A DNA stretch of 64,000 nucleotides from NCBI GenBank assembly GCA_050251575.1, contig JBFWMP010000001.1:1-64000 (forward strand), given 5' to 3'. Source of the stretch: X23 sp050251575. GTDB lineage: Bacteria > Bacillota > Clostridia > SK-Y3. Under the pieces are notes generated by a model. The model was given only the letters and a program-made list of their open reading frames with translations, was not told where the DNA came from and searched no databases. Below are positions 26,227-35,069 of the stretch, one piece after another; positions within the stretch are counted from its first letter, which is position 1; each line of letters begins with the position of its first letter. A program made the translations under genes and the position numbers.

Positions 26227-26378
26227 GAGAGTACTGAAAAAATCAAGTGCCGTTGAAAGCGCCCCAAAATGTCATTCTGAGCGCAGCGAAGAATCTTAGC
26301 ACTTAAGCAACTTTTAAGATTCTTCATTTCACTTTGTTTCATTCAGAATGACAGGATACGGACTTTTTCAGTACTCTC
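26227..26378. mobile_element. MITE-like element, copy 1, inserted in a hairpin loop
   Basis: A 152-bp non-coding element with 15-bp perfect terminal inverted repeats (GAGAGTACTGAAAAA / TTTTTCAGTACTCTC) and an inner inverted motif TGTCATTCTGAGC ... GAATGACA. The 8-bp sequence GGAAGGTT flanks it on both sides (26219-26226 and 26379-26386), as a target duplication would. Outside these lie the complementary arms TAGCAAGTCA (26208-26217) and TGACTTGCTA (26389-26398), which would close as a terminator-like hairpin between the convergent flanking genes if the element were removed. Related copies are at 40798 and 52741, with a core at 62264. Confidence 0.75.
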
Positions 26379-26418
26379 GGAAGGTTCTTGACTTGCTATC
26401 AACTCCTCACTTAATAGT

Positions 26419-27336
26419 CTAATATTGACTCTCTATAGATTTAATCCTATCATATAGTTCTTTATTTACAGGTGTAGGAACACCATATCTTCTACCTAGT
26501 TCCAATATTGTGCCCGAAAATAATTCCACCTCACTGTAACGTCTCGCCTCCACATCCTGGCGCATTGATGGCTTGCCCTCCGGGCTTAATGTGTCTAATA
26601 CACTTAACCAATAACTCAAATCCGCCTCAGTTAAATTTATACCTTCTTTCTGAGATAGAGTTATAACCTCTCTCATAGCTGAAATCATAGTATCTCTCGC
26701 TTGTCCTTCTCTTTGAATTTCACCGTAATTACTTTCATATACGGCAACCGTTTGATTCACACCCACATTAAGCATCAGTTTGCCCCATTGTCTATTATAC
26801 ATATTGGCAACCGCCTCATATGGGATTTCCATCTTTTCAAAAAACTCTGCCAGCATCTTTACTCTTTGTGACATAATGCCAGGTTCCTTTTCTCCAAAGC
26901 AGAGTATCCCCATATGATCGTAAGTTAGTTTATTTCCCACCTTAACCGCATCCATACCTTGTGCAACACAATATAATACTTTTTCCATTCCATAAACCTG
27001 CCCAATAATGGCTTCACTTGTAATCCCATTCAATGCGGATAAAATAATAGTATGTTCACCTATTTGATTCTTTACAGCTTGTATAGCATCTTTTAGCCCA
27101 TTATATTTAACTGTAAAAATGACCAAGTCTGCTGGTTTGCATAATTCTTCAGGTGTAATATAATGAAAGCTGCACCGTTCACCATTACAATAGACGGAGT
27201 TATTTTCATACTTTTTTATTCTGTTCTTATCTGCAATAATTCTTAAATTTCCTTCCGGCATTCTCTTAGATAAATGATTTCCAAATAAGATTCCTAATGC
27301 TCCTAATCCGATAATCGATACTGTTCTTATTTCCAT
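26419..27336 (-). CDS. panE: 2-Dehydropantoate 2-reductase family protein
   Basis: The protein has 305 residues from the ATG at 27336. It has an N-terminal NAD(P) motif (SIIGLGALGILFGNHL) and the PanE/ApbA C-terminal helical domain with the catalytic Lys region (YNRQWGKLMLNVGVNQTVAV). Family members reduce ketopantoate to pantoate using NADPH. The pantothenate genes panB, panC and panD are not adjacent, and PanE paralogues of other specificity exist, so the exact substrate is moderately certain. Confidence 0.82.
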   Translation of the reverse strand: MEIRTVSIIGLGALGILFGNHLSKRMPEGNLRIIADKNRIKKYENNSVYCNGERCSFHYITPEELCKPADLVIFTVKYNGLKDAIQAVKNQIGEHTIILSALNGITSEAIIGQVYGMEKVLYCVAQGMDAVKVGNKLTYDHMGILCFGEKEPGIMSQRVKMLAEFFEKMEIPYEAVANMYNRQWGKLMLNVGVNQTVAVYESNYGEIQREGQARDTMISAMREVITLSQKEGINLTEADLSYWLSVLDTLSPEGKPSMRQDVEARRYSEVELFSGTILELGRRYGVPTPVNKELYDRIKSIESQY

Positions 27337-27429
27337 AATAGATCCGATTCCTCTCATATTATTAAATGAATTTTATCATGAAGTTATATATTATACAAAT
27401 AGTTTTCCCATACAGGAACTTGCCCCACC

Positions 27430-27458
27430 TTGACAATAATATGCTCAAATTATATAAT
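27430..27458 (+). promoter_or_regulatory. Consensus sigma-A promoter of gltX
   Basis: TTGACA (27430-27435), 17 nt, TATAAT (27453-27458) is a perfect match. It predicts a leader of about 130 nt that contains a nested hairpin flanked by 13-bp direct repeats. Confidence 0.8.
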
Positions 27459-27473
27459 ATCAACGATTTAGTA

Positions 27474-27555
27474 AACAGGATTCTTAGGTTCAAGAAGAAC
27501 CTTGGTTCTGCTTGAATCTCAGAAGCCGTTATCCAGAGGGTTAACAGGATTCTTA
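27474..27555 (+). repeat. gltX leader hairpin bracketed by 13-bp direct repeats
   Basis: AACAGGATTCTTA occurs at 27474-27486 and 27543-27555. Between them lies an imperfect nested hairpin (outer arms near TTCAAG / CTTGAA, inner AGAACC / GGTTCT) and the GAATCTCAGAAGCCGTTAT unit shared with the ung palindrome. No T-box consensus is present. Confidence 0.6.
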
Positions 27556-27595
27556 ATTATTATTAATTACTAATTAATTTTTGGAGGTTGATTCT

Positions 27596-29056
27596 ATGGT
27601 CAATACACAAGTCCGCACCCGCTTCGCTCCCAGTCCTACAGGATATATGCATGTAGGAAATCTTCGGACTGCTCTATATGCTTATCTTTTAACAAAAAAT
27701 AAAAATGGAAAATTCATACTTAGAATTGAAGATACAGATCAAGAAAGATATGTAGACGGCGCAATAGATGTGATATATAAGACACTTGCCGAAACAGGAC
27801 TCAAGCATGATGAAGGTCCCGACGTCGGCGGAGATTATGGTCCTTATATACAAAGCGAAAGAAAGTCTCTTTATAAGGAATATGCAGAAAAGCTCATTGA
27901 ATTGGGTGGTGCCTATTACTGTTTTTGCGATAAAGAAAGATTGGAGCAATTAAAGCATCAAGAAGAATCATCAAAATCACCTTCAAAGTATGACGGATAC
28001 TGCAGCCGTTTGTCTAAAGAAGAAATTCAACAAAAACTTAAAAGCGGTATTCCTTATGTCATTAGGCAGAAAATTTCTGCTGAAGGCGTAACTACCTTCC
28101 ATGACGAAGTTTTTGGCGCTATCAGTGTGGAAAACAGCACTTTAGATGATAACGTACTTCTGAAATCCGATGGCTTGCCTACCTATAACTTCGCCAATGT
28201 AATAGATGATCACTTGATGAATATTACCCATATCATCAGAGGAAGTGAATATCTATCTTCTACTCCAAAATACAACCTTTTATATGAGGCTTTTGGATGG
28301 GAAATCCCTGCTTACATTCATGTTCCTCCCGTGATGAAAACTGCCTCTAAAAAGCTTAGCAAACGTGAAGGCGATGCCTCTTACGAAGATTTTATTGAAA
28401 AAGGATATCTCAAACAAGCAGTTATTAATTATATCGCTTTATTGGGTTGGAGTCCTGGAAATGATAAGGAAATATTCTCTTTAGACGAGTTGGTTGAAGC
28501 ATTTCATATTGAAGGCATCAATAAGGCTCCTGCCATTTTTGATGTACAGAAACTGGAATGGTTAAACGGCGAATATATCAGAATGTTATCTTTGGATGAG
28601 TTCCACAGCCTGGTCCTACCGTACTATAAAAAGGCTATAACCAATCCAAATATTGATCTATATAAAATAAGCAAGCTTGTACAGGCTAGAACAGTAAAAT
28701 TTATTGATATTATTGAAATGCTGGATTTTATTGATACGCTTCCTGAATACAGCACAGAATTATATATACATAAAAAGATGAAAACTACTCCTGAGAATTC
28801 GTTAGAGAACTTGAAAGCTGTCCTGCCGATATTTGAGGGCATAAATGATTGGAATGAGGAAAGTATACATAACGCCACGTTCTCCTTAATCGAAAAGATG
28901 GGTGTAAAGAATGGTCAAGTACTATGGCCGATTCGCGTAGCATTATCCGGCAAGCCATCTACTCCCGGCGGCGGTATTGAGATTGCTGACTTGCTTGGGA
29001 AAGAAGAGAGTATCATAAGAATCAAAAAGGGTATCGAGCTGTTAGAAAAAGGCTAA
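27596..29056 (+). CDS. gltX: Glutamyl-tRNA synthetase
   Basis: The protein has 486 residues from the ATG at 27596, which has GGAGG 8 nt upstream; the earlier TTG overlaps that site. The class I motifs are HVGN ([19 protein letters not shown]) and KLSKR ([11 protein letters not shown]). A zinc-type CFC segment occurs at [10 protein letters not shown]. It charges tRNA-Glu. The gene converges with glnS, sharing a palindromic terminator that includes both stop codons. Confidence 0.96.
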   Translation: MVNTQVRTRFAPSPTGYMHVGNLRTALYAYLLTKNKNGKFILRIEDTDQERYVDGAIDVIYKTLAETGLKHDEGPDVGGDYGPYIQSERKSLYKEYAEKLIELGGAYYCFCDKERLEQLKHQEESSKSPSKYDGYCSRLSKEEIQQKLKSGIPYVIRQKISAEGVTTFHDEVFGAISVENSTLDDNVLLKSDGLPTYNFANVIDDHLMNITHIIRGSEYLSSTPKYNLLYEAFGWEIPAYIHVPPVMKTASKKLSKREGDASYEDFIEKGYLKQAVINYIALLGWSPGNDKEIFSLDELVEAFHIEGINKAPAIFDVQKLEWLNGEYIRMLSLDEFHSLVLPYYKKAITNPNIDLYKISKLVQARTVKFIDIIEMLDFIDTLPEYSTELYIHKKMKTTPENSLENLKAVLPIFEGINDWNEESIHNATFSLIEKMGVKNGQVLWPIRVALSGKPSTPGGGIEIADLLGKEESIIRIKKGIELLEKG

Positions 29057-29097
29057 TGATAAAAATGGGGCGCTAAAGCGCCCCATTTTTATCATTA
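29054..29097. terminator. Bidirectional terminator between gltX and glnS
   Basis: Perfect 21-bp arms with a 2-nt centre. The GC core GGGGCGCT / AGCGCCCC is flanked by A/T runs that give a T-run in both directions. It contains the stop codons of both convergent genes. Confidence 0.95.
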
Positions 29098-30798
29098 TTC
29101 CGGTTTGTATGAACTTTTCATTGATACAATTCTGTTAAACACTAATTTATCTGCATTACTGTGTTTAGAATCTACACAGTAATATCCATTTCTCAAAAAT
29201 TGAAACTGCTCGCCGGCAGCAGCTTGTTCTAAGGCAGGCTCCACAAAGCCTTCCAAAACCTCCAGTGAATTCGGATTCAAATTCATCCCATCCATAAGGG
29301 TTGCATCCGCCTCTGCAGCTTGCTCTTCTTCGAGAAAAAGATGCTCATATAACCTAAATTCCGCCTTCACGGCATGCGCAGCAGAAACCCAATGTATTGT
29401 ACCCTTTACCTTCCTACCGGTGAATCCGCTTCCGCTTCGTGTCTCCGGATCATAAGTACAACGCAGCTCTATCACTTCTCCTGTTTCTTCATCCTTTATT
29501 ACTTCTTCACATCTTATAAAATAAGCATTCATTAATCTCACTTCATTGCCGGGGAACAGACGGAAAAACTTCTTAGGAGGGTTCTCCATAAAATCTTCCT
29601 GTTCAATATAAATCTCCCTGGAAAATGGCATCTTTCTGGTTCCCATTTCAGGATTTTCTTGATTATTTTCAGCATTCATATATTCAACCTGATCTTTAGG
29701 ATAATTGGTAATTACAATTTTCAAAGGATTTACAATCGCCATCATACGGGACTGTTTCAATTTCAAATCTTCTCTGATACAGTATTCTAATAATTGAATA
29801 TCCACGGTACTGATTCTTTTTGCTATTCCAATCTTATCACAAAAGTCTTTAATCGCTTCAGGTGTATATCCTCTCCGTCTTAGGCCGGATATAGTCGGCA
29901 TCCTCGGATCATCCCATCCATCCACATATTGCTCTTCAACAAGCTTCCTGAGTTTTCTCTTGCTCATCACAGTATTGGTAAGCTCCAACCTGGCAAATTC
30001 AATTTGCTTGGGTGGATTTTTATATTCCAATTCTATAAGTACCCAATCATATAATGGGCGATGATCCTCAAACTCCAGGGTACATATGGAATGAGTAATA
30101 TTCTCTATTGCATCCGATATAGGATGCGCATAATCATACATGGGATAAATACACCAAGTGTTGCCGGTTCTGTGGTGGTTTGCACGAGTAATCCGATAGA
30201 TAACCGGATCTCTCATATTCATATTAGGGGAAGTCATATCAATTTTCGCTCTCAGCACACGGGCACCATCCTCAAATTCCCCTTCCCGCATTCTTTTAAA
30301 CAAGTCGAGGTTTTCATCTACAGAGCGGCTGCGGTATGGACTTTCCTTCCCTGGTTCAGTCAGTGTTCCACGGTACTGCCGGGTTTCTTCTGCTGTCAAA
30401 TCACAAACATACGCTTTTCCTTTTTTAATCAGCTTAACAGCACAATCGTACAACTGCTCAAAATAATCTGAAGCATAAAACATACGATCTTCCCAATCAA
30501 ATCCTAACCACTGAACATCTTGCTTAATAGATTCAATATACTCTACATCTTCTTTAACAGGATTTGTATCATCAAACCTTAAATTACAAAGACCATTATA
30601 TTTTCTTGCAGTCCCAAAGTTAAGGCAAATTGATTTGGCATGTCCAATATGGAGATATCCGTTAGGCTCCGGTGGAAACCTTGTATGAACATTACTATAA
30701 ACACCTTCTTCCAAGTCCTTGTCAATTATATTATGAATGAAATTAGCGCCTATATTAGAACTATTTAATTCATTATCCATATTTTCATTGTCAGTCAT
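29095..30798 (-). CDS. glnS: Glutaminyl-tRNA synthetase
   Basis: A 567-residue class Ib synthetase with the HIGH motif in [17 protein letters not shown] and the KMSKS-like [10 protein letters not shown], plus the anticodon-binding beta-barrels at the C-terminus. It charges tRNA-Gln directly. Many Firmicutes instead use Glu-tRNA-Gln amidation, so the presence of glnS is a mild taxonomic marker. No tRNA amidotransferase genes are in the window. Confidence 0.96.
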   Translation of the reverse strand: MTDNENMDNELNSSNIGANFIHNIIDKDLEEGVYSNVHTRFPPEPNGYLHIGHAKSICLNFGTARKYNGLCNLRFDDTNPVKEDVEYIESIKQDVQWLGFDWEDRMFYASDYFEQLYDCAVKLIKKGKAYVCDLTAEETRQYRGTLTEPGKESPYRSRSVDENLDLFKRMREGEFEDGARVLRAKIDMTSPNMNMRDPVIYRITRANHHRTGNTWCIYPMYDYAHPISDAIENITHSICTLEFEDHRPLYDWVLIELEYKNPPKQIEFARLELTNTVMSKRKLRKLVEEQYVDGWDDPRMPTISGLRRRGYTPEAIKDFCDKIGIAKRISTVDIQLLEYCIREDLKLKQSRMMAIVNPLKIVITNYPKDQVEYMNAENNQENPEMGTRKMPFSREIYIEQEDFMENPPKKFFRLFPGNEVRLMNAYFIRCEEVIKDEETGEVIELRCTYDPETRSGSGFTGRKVKGTIHWVSAAHAVKAEFRLYEHLFLEEEQAAEADATLMDGMNLNPNSLEVLEGFVEPALEQAAAGEQFQFLRNGYYCVDSKHSNADKLVFNRIVSMKSSYKPE

Positions 30799-30884
30799 TT
30801 AACATTACTCCTTATCGTTTTTTGCTTGTAAATCATTATATAGTGCAGCATCACAAATTTCAAGCCTTTTAAGTATTATAACTA

Positions 30885-31373
30885 TTAATATCCGCCTTGA
30901 CCTGTGAGCGAATCATCATTGTCAATCCACTCTTGCACCTCTGTTACCCTGAACAATTCTTTAGTATCTCTTATAACCACTTTTTCAATTCCTGCATTAA
31001 TAATCAACCTCTTGCACATTGCGCATGAATTTGCATTCTGAACAAACTCACCTGTTTTTTTATCCACTCCAACAAGATATAATGTCGCACCAAGCATATC
31101 TTTTCTTGAGGCACTCATAATACTATTTGCCTCCGAATGAACAGAACGACACAACTCATACCGCTCGCCTCGTGGCACATTTAGTTGCTCTCTCATGCAA
31201 AAGCCAAGATCACTGCAATTTTTTCTTCCCCTAGGCGCTCCGGTGTATCCTGTCGATATAATCTCATCATTTTTTACAATAATGGCACCATAATTTCTCC
31301 GCAAACAGGTCCCTCTTTCCAATACGGTTTCCGCAATATCAAGATAATAATTATGTTTGTCTCTTCTTTCCAT
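30885..31373 (-). CDS. Deoxycytidylate deaminase (ComEB type)
   Basis: The protein has 162 residues from the ATG at 31373 (GGAGG 8 nt upstream). The zinc-dependent deaminase signature is complete: the catalytic HSEANSIMSA and the Cys pair ANSCAMCKRLIINAG. The first region also has Cys/His residues (NCSDLGFC) often seen in dCMP deaminases with a second zinc. It makes dUMP from dCMP for dTTP synthesis. A single gene; ends before glnS. Confidence 0.9.
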   Translation of the reverse strand: MERRDKHNYYLDIAETVLERGTCLRRNYGAIIVKNDEIISTGYTGAPRGRKNCSDLGFCMREQLNVPRGERYELCRSVHSEANSIMSASRKDMLGATLYLVGVDKKTGEFVQNANSCAMCKRLIINAGIEKVVIRDTKELFRVTEVQEWIDNDDSLTGQGGY

Positions 31374-31458
31374 AATTCCTGCCTCCACATTCTTATCTAT
31401 TGTTAAATAATTATATCATAAGTGCTGTCATTTTAAATTTATTTTTACCAAAAACAGC

Positions 31459-31496
31459 AATAAAAATGGCACTGCAAGTGCAGCACCATTCTTATT
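31459..31496 (-). terminator. Terminator after gntP
   Basis: On the minus strand AATGGTGCTGCA pairs imperfectly with TGCAGTGCCATT and is followed by T-rich sequence (TTTTTATTGCTGTTTTTGG). It lies shortly after the gntP stop. Confidence 0.65.
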
Positions 31497-31516
31497 GTTT
31501 GTATAAGCTGTGTCTA

Positions 31517-32899
31517 CTATAGTCCCGGTAAAATTCCCACAAACATATTTAATATCAATACAACGGCAAATCCTGTAACCCCGGCAATTGTTCCGCCTAC
31601 CGTCCAACACTTCATTGTATCCTTGATTCCAAAGTTTGCAAATCTACTTACAACCCAGAAACCAGAATCATTAGGCAGTGAGATTCCTACACCACCACAG
31701 CATATTGCAAGTCCTACTAAGATAGGAGAAGCACCCATCTGTGCAGCAACAGGCGCCAATATAGCAGATGTAGTTACCAAAGCAACTGTAGTGGAACCCT
31801 GTGCAGCTCTCAGCACCTGACTTAATATAAAAGCCAAAACGATTACTGAAACATTCCATCCACTTAAAGTATCTACAATATATTTACCTATTCCTGTAGC
31901 ATTGATAACATTCCCTAGTGCTCCGCCTGCTCCTGTAATAAGGAATATCATTCCTGCAGATTTTCCTGCATCTACCATGATTTCTTCCAACGGTTTCTTG
32001 AAATATTTCTTCAGCAGCAAAACTGCTACGATTACGCCTATCAAAAGTGCGATGTTTTTATCCCCTAGAAATGTAAAAATAGGCATAGATGCTGAATCCT
32101 TAGGAAGCACCATAGACATTACTGTTCCCATCAGTATCAAAACGATTGGGAATAAGAGTACAAAAATCGCAAGAGAGCCTGATGGCTTGTTTTGGTTACC
32201 AGTATTCTCTTTGTATTCAGATGCGGTTTCTTCTAGTGATGCTGCCGCTTGTTCTGCTGCATCACTAATCAAAGCATCGGTCTTGCCTTTCCCTAAATAC
32301 ATACCATAGATCCAACCACCCAATAATGATGCCGGCAAAGCAACAATCAGTGAATATAGTAAAAAGAACCCCATATTTGCAGACATGTTTCCTGCTACGG
32401 CCACTGGGCCTGGAGTAGGTATAACCAATGAATGGGTCACTATTAACCCAACTGCCAAAGATGTGGCATAAGTAATAAGAGGTGTCTTTGTCTTTTTCGC
32501 TAACTGCTTTGCTAGCGAAATCAAGATAACAAAGGCAGCATCAAAAAAAACCGGAATAGAAATAAGGGCACCAGTAAGATTCATCGCAAGAGGAGAGTTC
32601 TTTATCCCTACCGCCTTAACCATCTTATTTGCGATTTGCTCAGTTCCACTAGCCTCAGATAATATTTGTCCTAAAACAATACCTAATCCGATAATAATTC
32701 CGATTCCTTTTAGAGTATTACCGAAGCCGGTAGCCGCGGTATTAGGTATTTCCCCAATAGGCATCCTAGCTAATAAACCGATAAAGATGGCCGCCATAAG
32801 TAATACAAGAAATGGATTGATGCGAAACTTAATGATGGATACTAATACAAAAGCTATTCCAACCAAGAAGATGACCAACAACATAGGACCTGTAACCAT
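31517..32899 (-). CDS. GntP-family gluconate/sugar-acid:H+ symporter
   Basis: A 460-residue protein with about 12-14 membrane spans. GntP landmarks include PTPGPVAVAGNMSANMG, the ALPASLLGGWIYG region and AAQGSTTVALVTTSAILAPV. It would import a sugar acid by proton symport. TGGAGGG precedes the ATG. It lies downstream of the aldolase, dehydrogenase and kinase genes on the same strand and is probably the last gene of the RpiR-controlled operon. Substrates known for the family include gluconate, galactonate-type acids, glycerate and fructuronate-like acids. Confidence 0.9.
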   Translation of the reverse strand: MVTGPMLLVIFLVGIAFVLVSIIKFRINPFLVLLMAAIFIGLLARMPIGEIPNTAATGFGNTLKGIGIIIGLGIVLGQILSEASGTEQIANKMVKAVGIKNSPLAMNLTGALISIPVFFDAAFVILISLAKQLAKKTKTPLITYATSLAVGLIVTHSLVIPTPGPVAVAGNMSANMGFFLLYSLIVALPASLLGGWIYGMYLGKGKTDALISDAAEQAAASLEETASEYKENTGNQNKPSGSLAIFVLLFPIVLILMGTVMSMVLPKDSASMPIFTFLGDKNIALLIGVIVAVLLLKKYFKKPLEEIMVDAGKSAGMIFLITGAGGALGNVINATGIGKYIVDTLSGWNVSVIVLAFILSQVLRAAQGSTTVALVTTSAILAPVAAQMGASPILVGLAICCGGVGISLPNDSGFWVVSRFANFGIKDTMKCWTVGGTIAGVTGFAVVLILNMFVGILPGL

Positions 32900-33082
32900 T
32901 GAAATCCCTCCATTTTAAATTATTTAGTGGCCTTGCTAAGAAAGTGACTAGTATGCGCCCCCTCTCAATTAGTAGTTTTATTTTTACTATTCCTATATAC
33001 CAGTAGTGTTTCTGCTACTATTATATAAATATAGTATAATAAAGTCAATATAAAATATCCAAACAATCCTGCTTAACCATTG

Positions 33083-33937
33083 TTATATTTGTGACATTTT
33101 CACAAAGAACAGTAACATGTATCTTTTAACTACTGTTTTAATATACTCAATTTCCTTTAAAGAAAGTACTGAGAGATGGCTGCTTTTTTCTCCATTCAGC
33201 AGCTCTTTAATTTTTTCTACAGTATATACAGATATCTCTGTATTGACATTAATTTTACAGATGCCATTCTTTATACATTCCTTAATAACAGCTTCCGGGG
33301 TGCCTGATCCTCCATGTAATACCAATGGCAACTCAATTCTGGAAGCAATTTGCTTTAATACCTCTATATTTATCTTTGGTTCACCCTTATACATTCCATG
33401 AACCGTACCTATGGATACTGCCAAAGCATCAATACCTGTAGCTTTTACAAATTCTTCTGCCTGTGCTGCATTCGTATAAATCTCTTGTTCGTGTCCGCTT
33501 CCTTCATTTGAGCCTTCTCCTCCTGCTAAACAACCAAGTTCTGCTTCTACCGATACACCTGTGGCATGAGCAACTTCTACTATCTTCTTAGTATTGTTCA
33601 GATTTTCTCGGAAGCTTAAAGCAGATCCATCATACATGACAGAAGTAAAGCCTGCTCTAATTGCCTTAAAAATATTCTCCAATGACTTGCAATGGTCAAG
33701 ATGCAGAACTATTGGAATATCTGTATCTTCCGTCAAGGACCTTACAATGGCATACACCGTGGCAAAATCCATATTTTTTAGATATTGCTCTCCAAAGGCA
33801 ATAATTGCAGGTATTCTAGATTCTTTTGCAGATTCTATAACTCCTTTTATTGTTTCATAATTATATATATTAAATGAACCTACCGCATAGTTTTGCTTTT
33901 TTGCATCCTCTAATACAGATGCTAAGTTCACTATCAT
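33083..33937 (-). CDS. Class II (metal-dependent) aldolase, ketose-bisphosphate aldolase family
   Basis: The protein has 284 residues from the ATG at 33937, which overlaps the dehydrogenase stop (ATGA) and has AAGGTG upstream. The FBA/GatY-type metal and catalytic motifs are present: LHLDHC (Asp and His), EAELGCLAGGEG, GTVHGMYKG, VLHGGSG and NVNTEI. It differs clearly from the housekeeping fba at 54178, so it is a specialised aldolase for the operon. The likely substrate is a phosphorylated keto-sugar or keto-acid made by the upstream kinase and dehydrogenase. The C-terminus (LSLKEIEYIKTVVKRYM) is typical in length. Confidence 0.88.
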   Translation of the reverse strand: MIVNLASVLEDAKKQNYAVGSFNIYNYETIKGVIESAKESRIPAIIAFGEQYLKNMDFATVYAIVRSLTEDTDIPIVLHLDHCKSLENIFKAIRAGFTSVMYDGSALSFRENLNNTKKIVEVAHATGVSVEAELGCLAGGEGSNEGSGHEQEIYTNAAQAEEFVKATGIDALAVSIGTVHGMYKGEPKINIEVLKQIASRIELPLVLHGGSGTPEAVIKECIKNGICKINVNTEISVYTVEKIKELLNGEKSSHLSVLSLKEIEYIKTVVKRYMLLFFVKMSQI

Positions 33938-35031
33938 CTTCTTACACCTTCCAACCATTTTCTAAACTCTTCCATTTCAAGAACTTCAGGATTTATAATA
34001 AATCTAGGGTTTTCATTCTTAAACAGCCTCAAGATATCTTCCATTAGAAGAATAGGCGAATTGGACAAAGCATCGGAAGTTGTTCCCGCAATATGCGTGG
34101 TGAGCGTAACATTATCCAGCTGTAAAAACTCACTATCTTCCGGGATAGGCTCAGTAGTAAATACATCCAACGCTGCACCTGCTATCTTCCTGTTTTTTAA
34201 TGCATTAATTAATGCTTGCTGGTCTATAAGACCTGCTCTGCCGGTATTTATAACATAGGCTGTAGGCTTCATCAGAGAAAACTCTTTTTCTCCTGCCATA
34301 TTTTTATTTTCTTCAGTCAAACGTGCATGGAAAGAAATAAAATCACTCTCTTTAAAAAGTGTCTCTTTATCAACAAGCGTGTAGCCCGCCTGATTTACAG
34401 CTTCTTCTTTCACATAAGGGTCATAAACTAATATGTTCACCTTGAAACCAGATAACTTTTGAGCTACTAATCTTCCAATATACCCAAACCCTACAATCCC
34501 AATAGTTCTCCCTTTTAACTCCGGAATAGAATCACCATTAGAGAAGACCTTTCTCCAAGAACCACTTTTTATTGCATAATGAGCTCTGGCAATATTTCTG
34601 CATTCTGCTAGCATCATCCCTACCGCAAAGTCGGAAACAGCTTCTGCATTTCTTCCTTGAATATTAAAGACCAATATGCCCCGTTTTGTAGCTTCCGATA
34701 CATTGACATTTTCAAGTCCGGCTCTGGAAACGCCTACAATATGCAAATTAGGCATATACTTAAAGGTTTTACTTGATACCGGAACAAAAAGTCCTAAAAG
34801 CATTGCGGCATCATATCCCTGTTCCTGAATCAGCGGAGAAACCACCTCAATCTCAGGACCCGATTTTTCAACTTCTAACCTTCTATATTGAAGCTTCTCC
34901 CAGTTATCCTCCCAGTCTCCTACAACGATATCTTCCCCATATTCCGCCAGACACTTCTTCCAAGCTCCTTCAAAGCTTTTTCCGGGAATCATTGCATCTC
35001 CCATTAATATCGTTTTTACTTTCTGTGACAT
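33934..35031 (-). CDS. D-isomer-specific 2-hydroxyacid dehydrogenase (SerA/GyaR-like)
   Basis: The protein has 365 residues from the ATG at 35031 (GGGAGG 8 nt upstream; the ATG two codons earlier is too near). The NAD motif is GRTIGIVGFGYIGRLVAQKL. The catalytic Arg, Glu and His regions are INTGRAGLIDQQALI, AALDVFTTEPIPEDS and LTTHIAGTT. The family interconverts 2-keto acids and D-2-hydroxy acids. Here it could oxidise a phosphorylated aldonate at C2, or reduce hydroxypyruvate released by the aldolase; both are inference. Confidence 0.88.
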   Translation of the reverse strand: MSQKVKTILMGDAMIPGKSFEGAWKKCLAEYGEDIVVGDWEDNWEKLQYRRLEVEKSGPEIEVVSPLIQEQGYDAAMLLGLFVPVSSKTFKYMPNLHIVGVSRAGLENVNVSEATKRGILVFNIQGRNAEAVSDFAVGMMLAECRNIARAHYAIKSGSWRKVFSNGDSIPELKGRTIGIVGFGYIGRLVAQKLSGFKVNILVYDPYVKEEAVNQAGYTLVDKETLFKESDFISFHARLTEENKNMAGEKEFSLMKPTAYVINTGRAGLIDQQALINALKNRKIAGAALDVFTTEPIPEDSEFLQLDNVTLTTHIAGTTSDALSNSPILLMEDILRLFKNENPRFIINPEVLEMEEFRKWLEGVRR

Positions 35032-35069
35032 ATACATTACCTCCCAAAATATAAGTTAATTATCATTAA

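Noticed and set aside
27474..27595. T-box riboswitch upstream of gltX
   Set aside because: The leader has a nested hairpin but no AGGGTGGNACCGCG-type T-box sequence and no clear specifier loop.
33083..33937. Second copy of the glycolytic fructose-bisphosphate aldolase
   Set aside because: It keeps the class II motifs but differs widely from the fba product at 54178 and is translationally coupled to a dehydrogenase gene of a regulated operon, so a specialised substrate is more likely.
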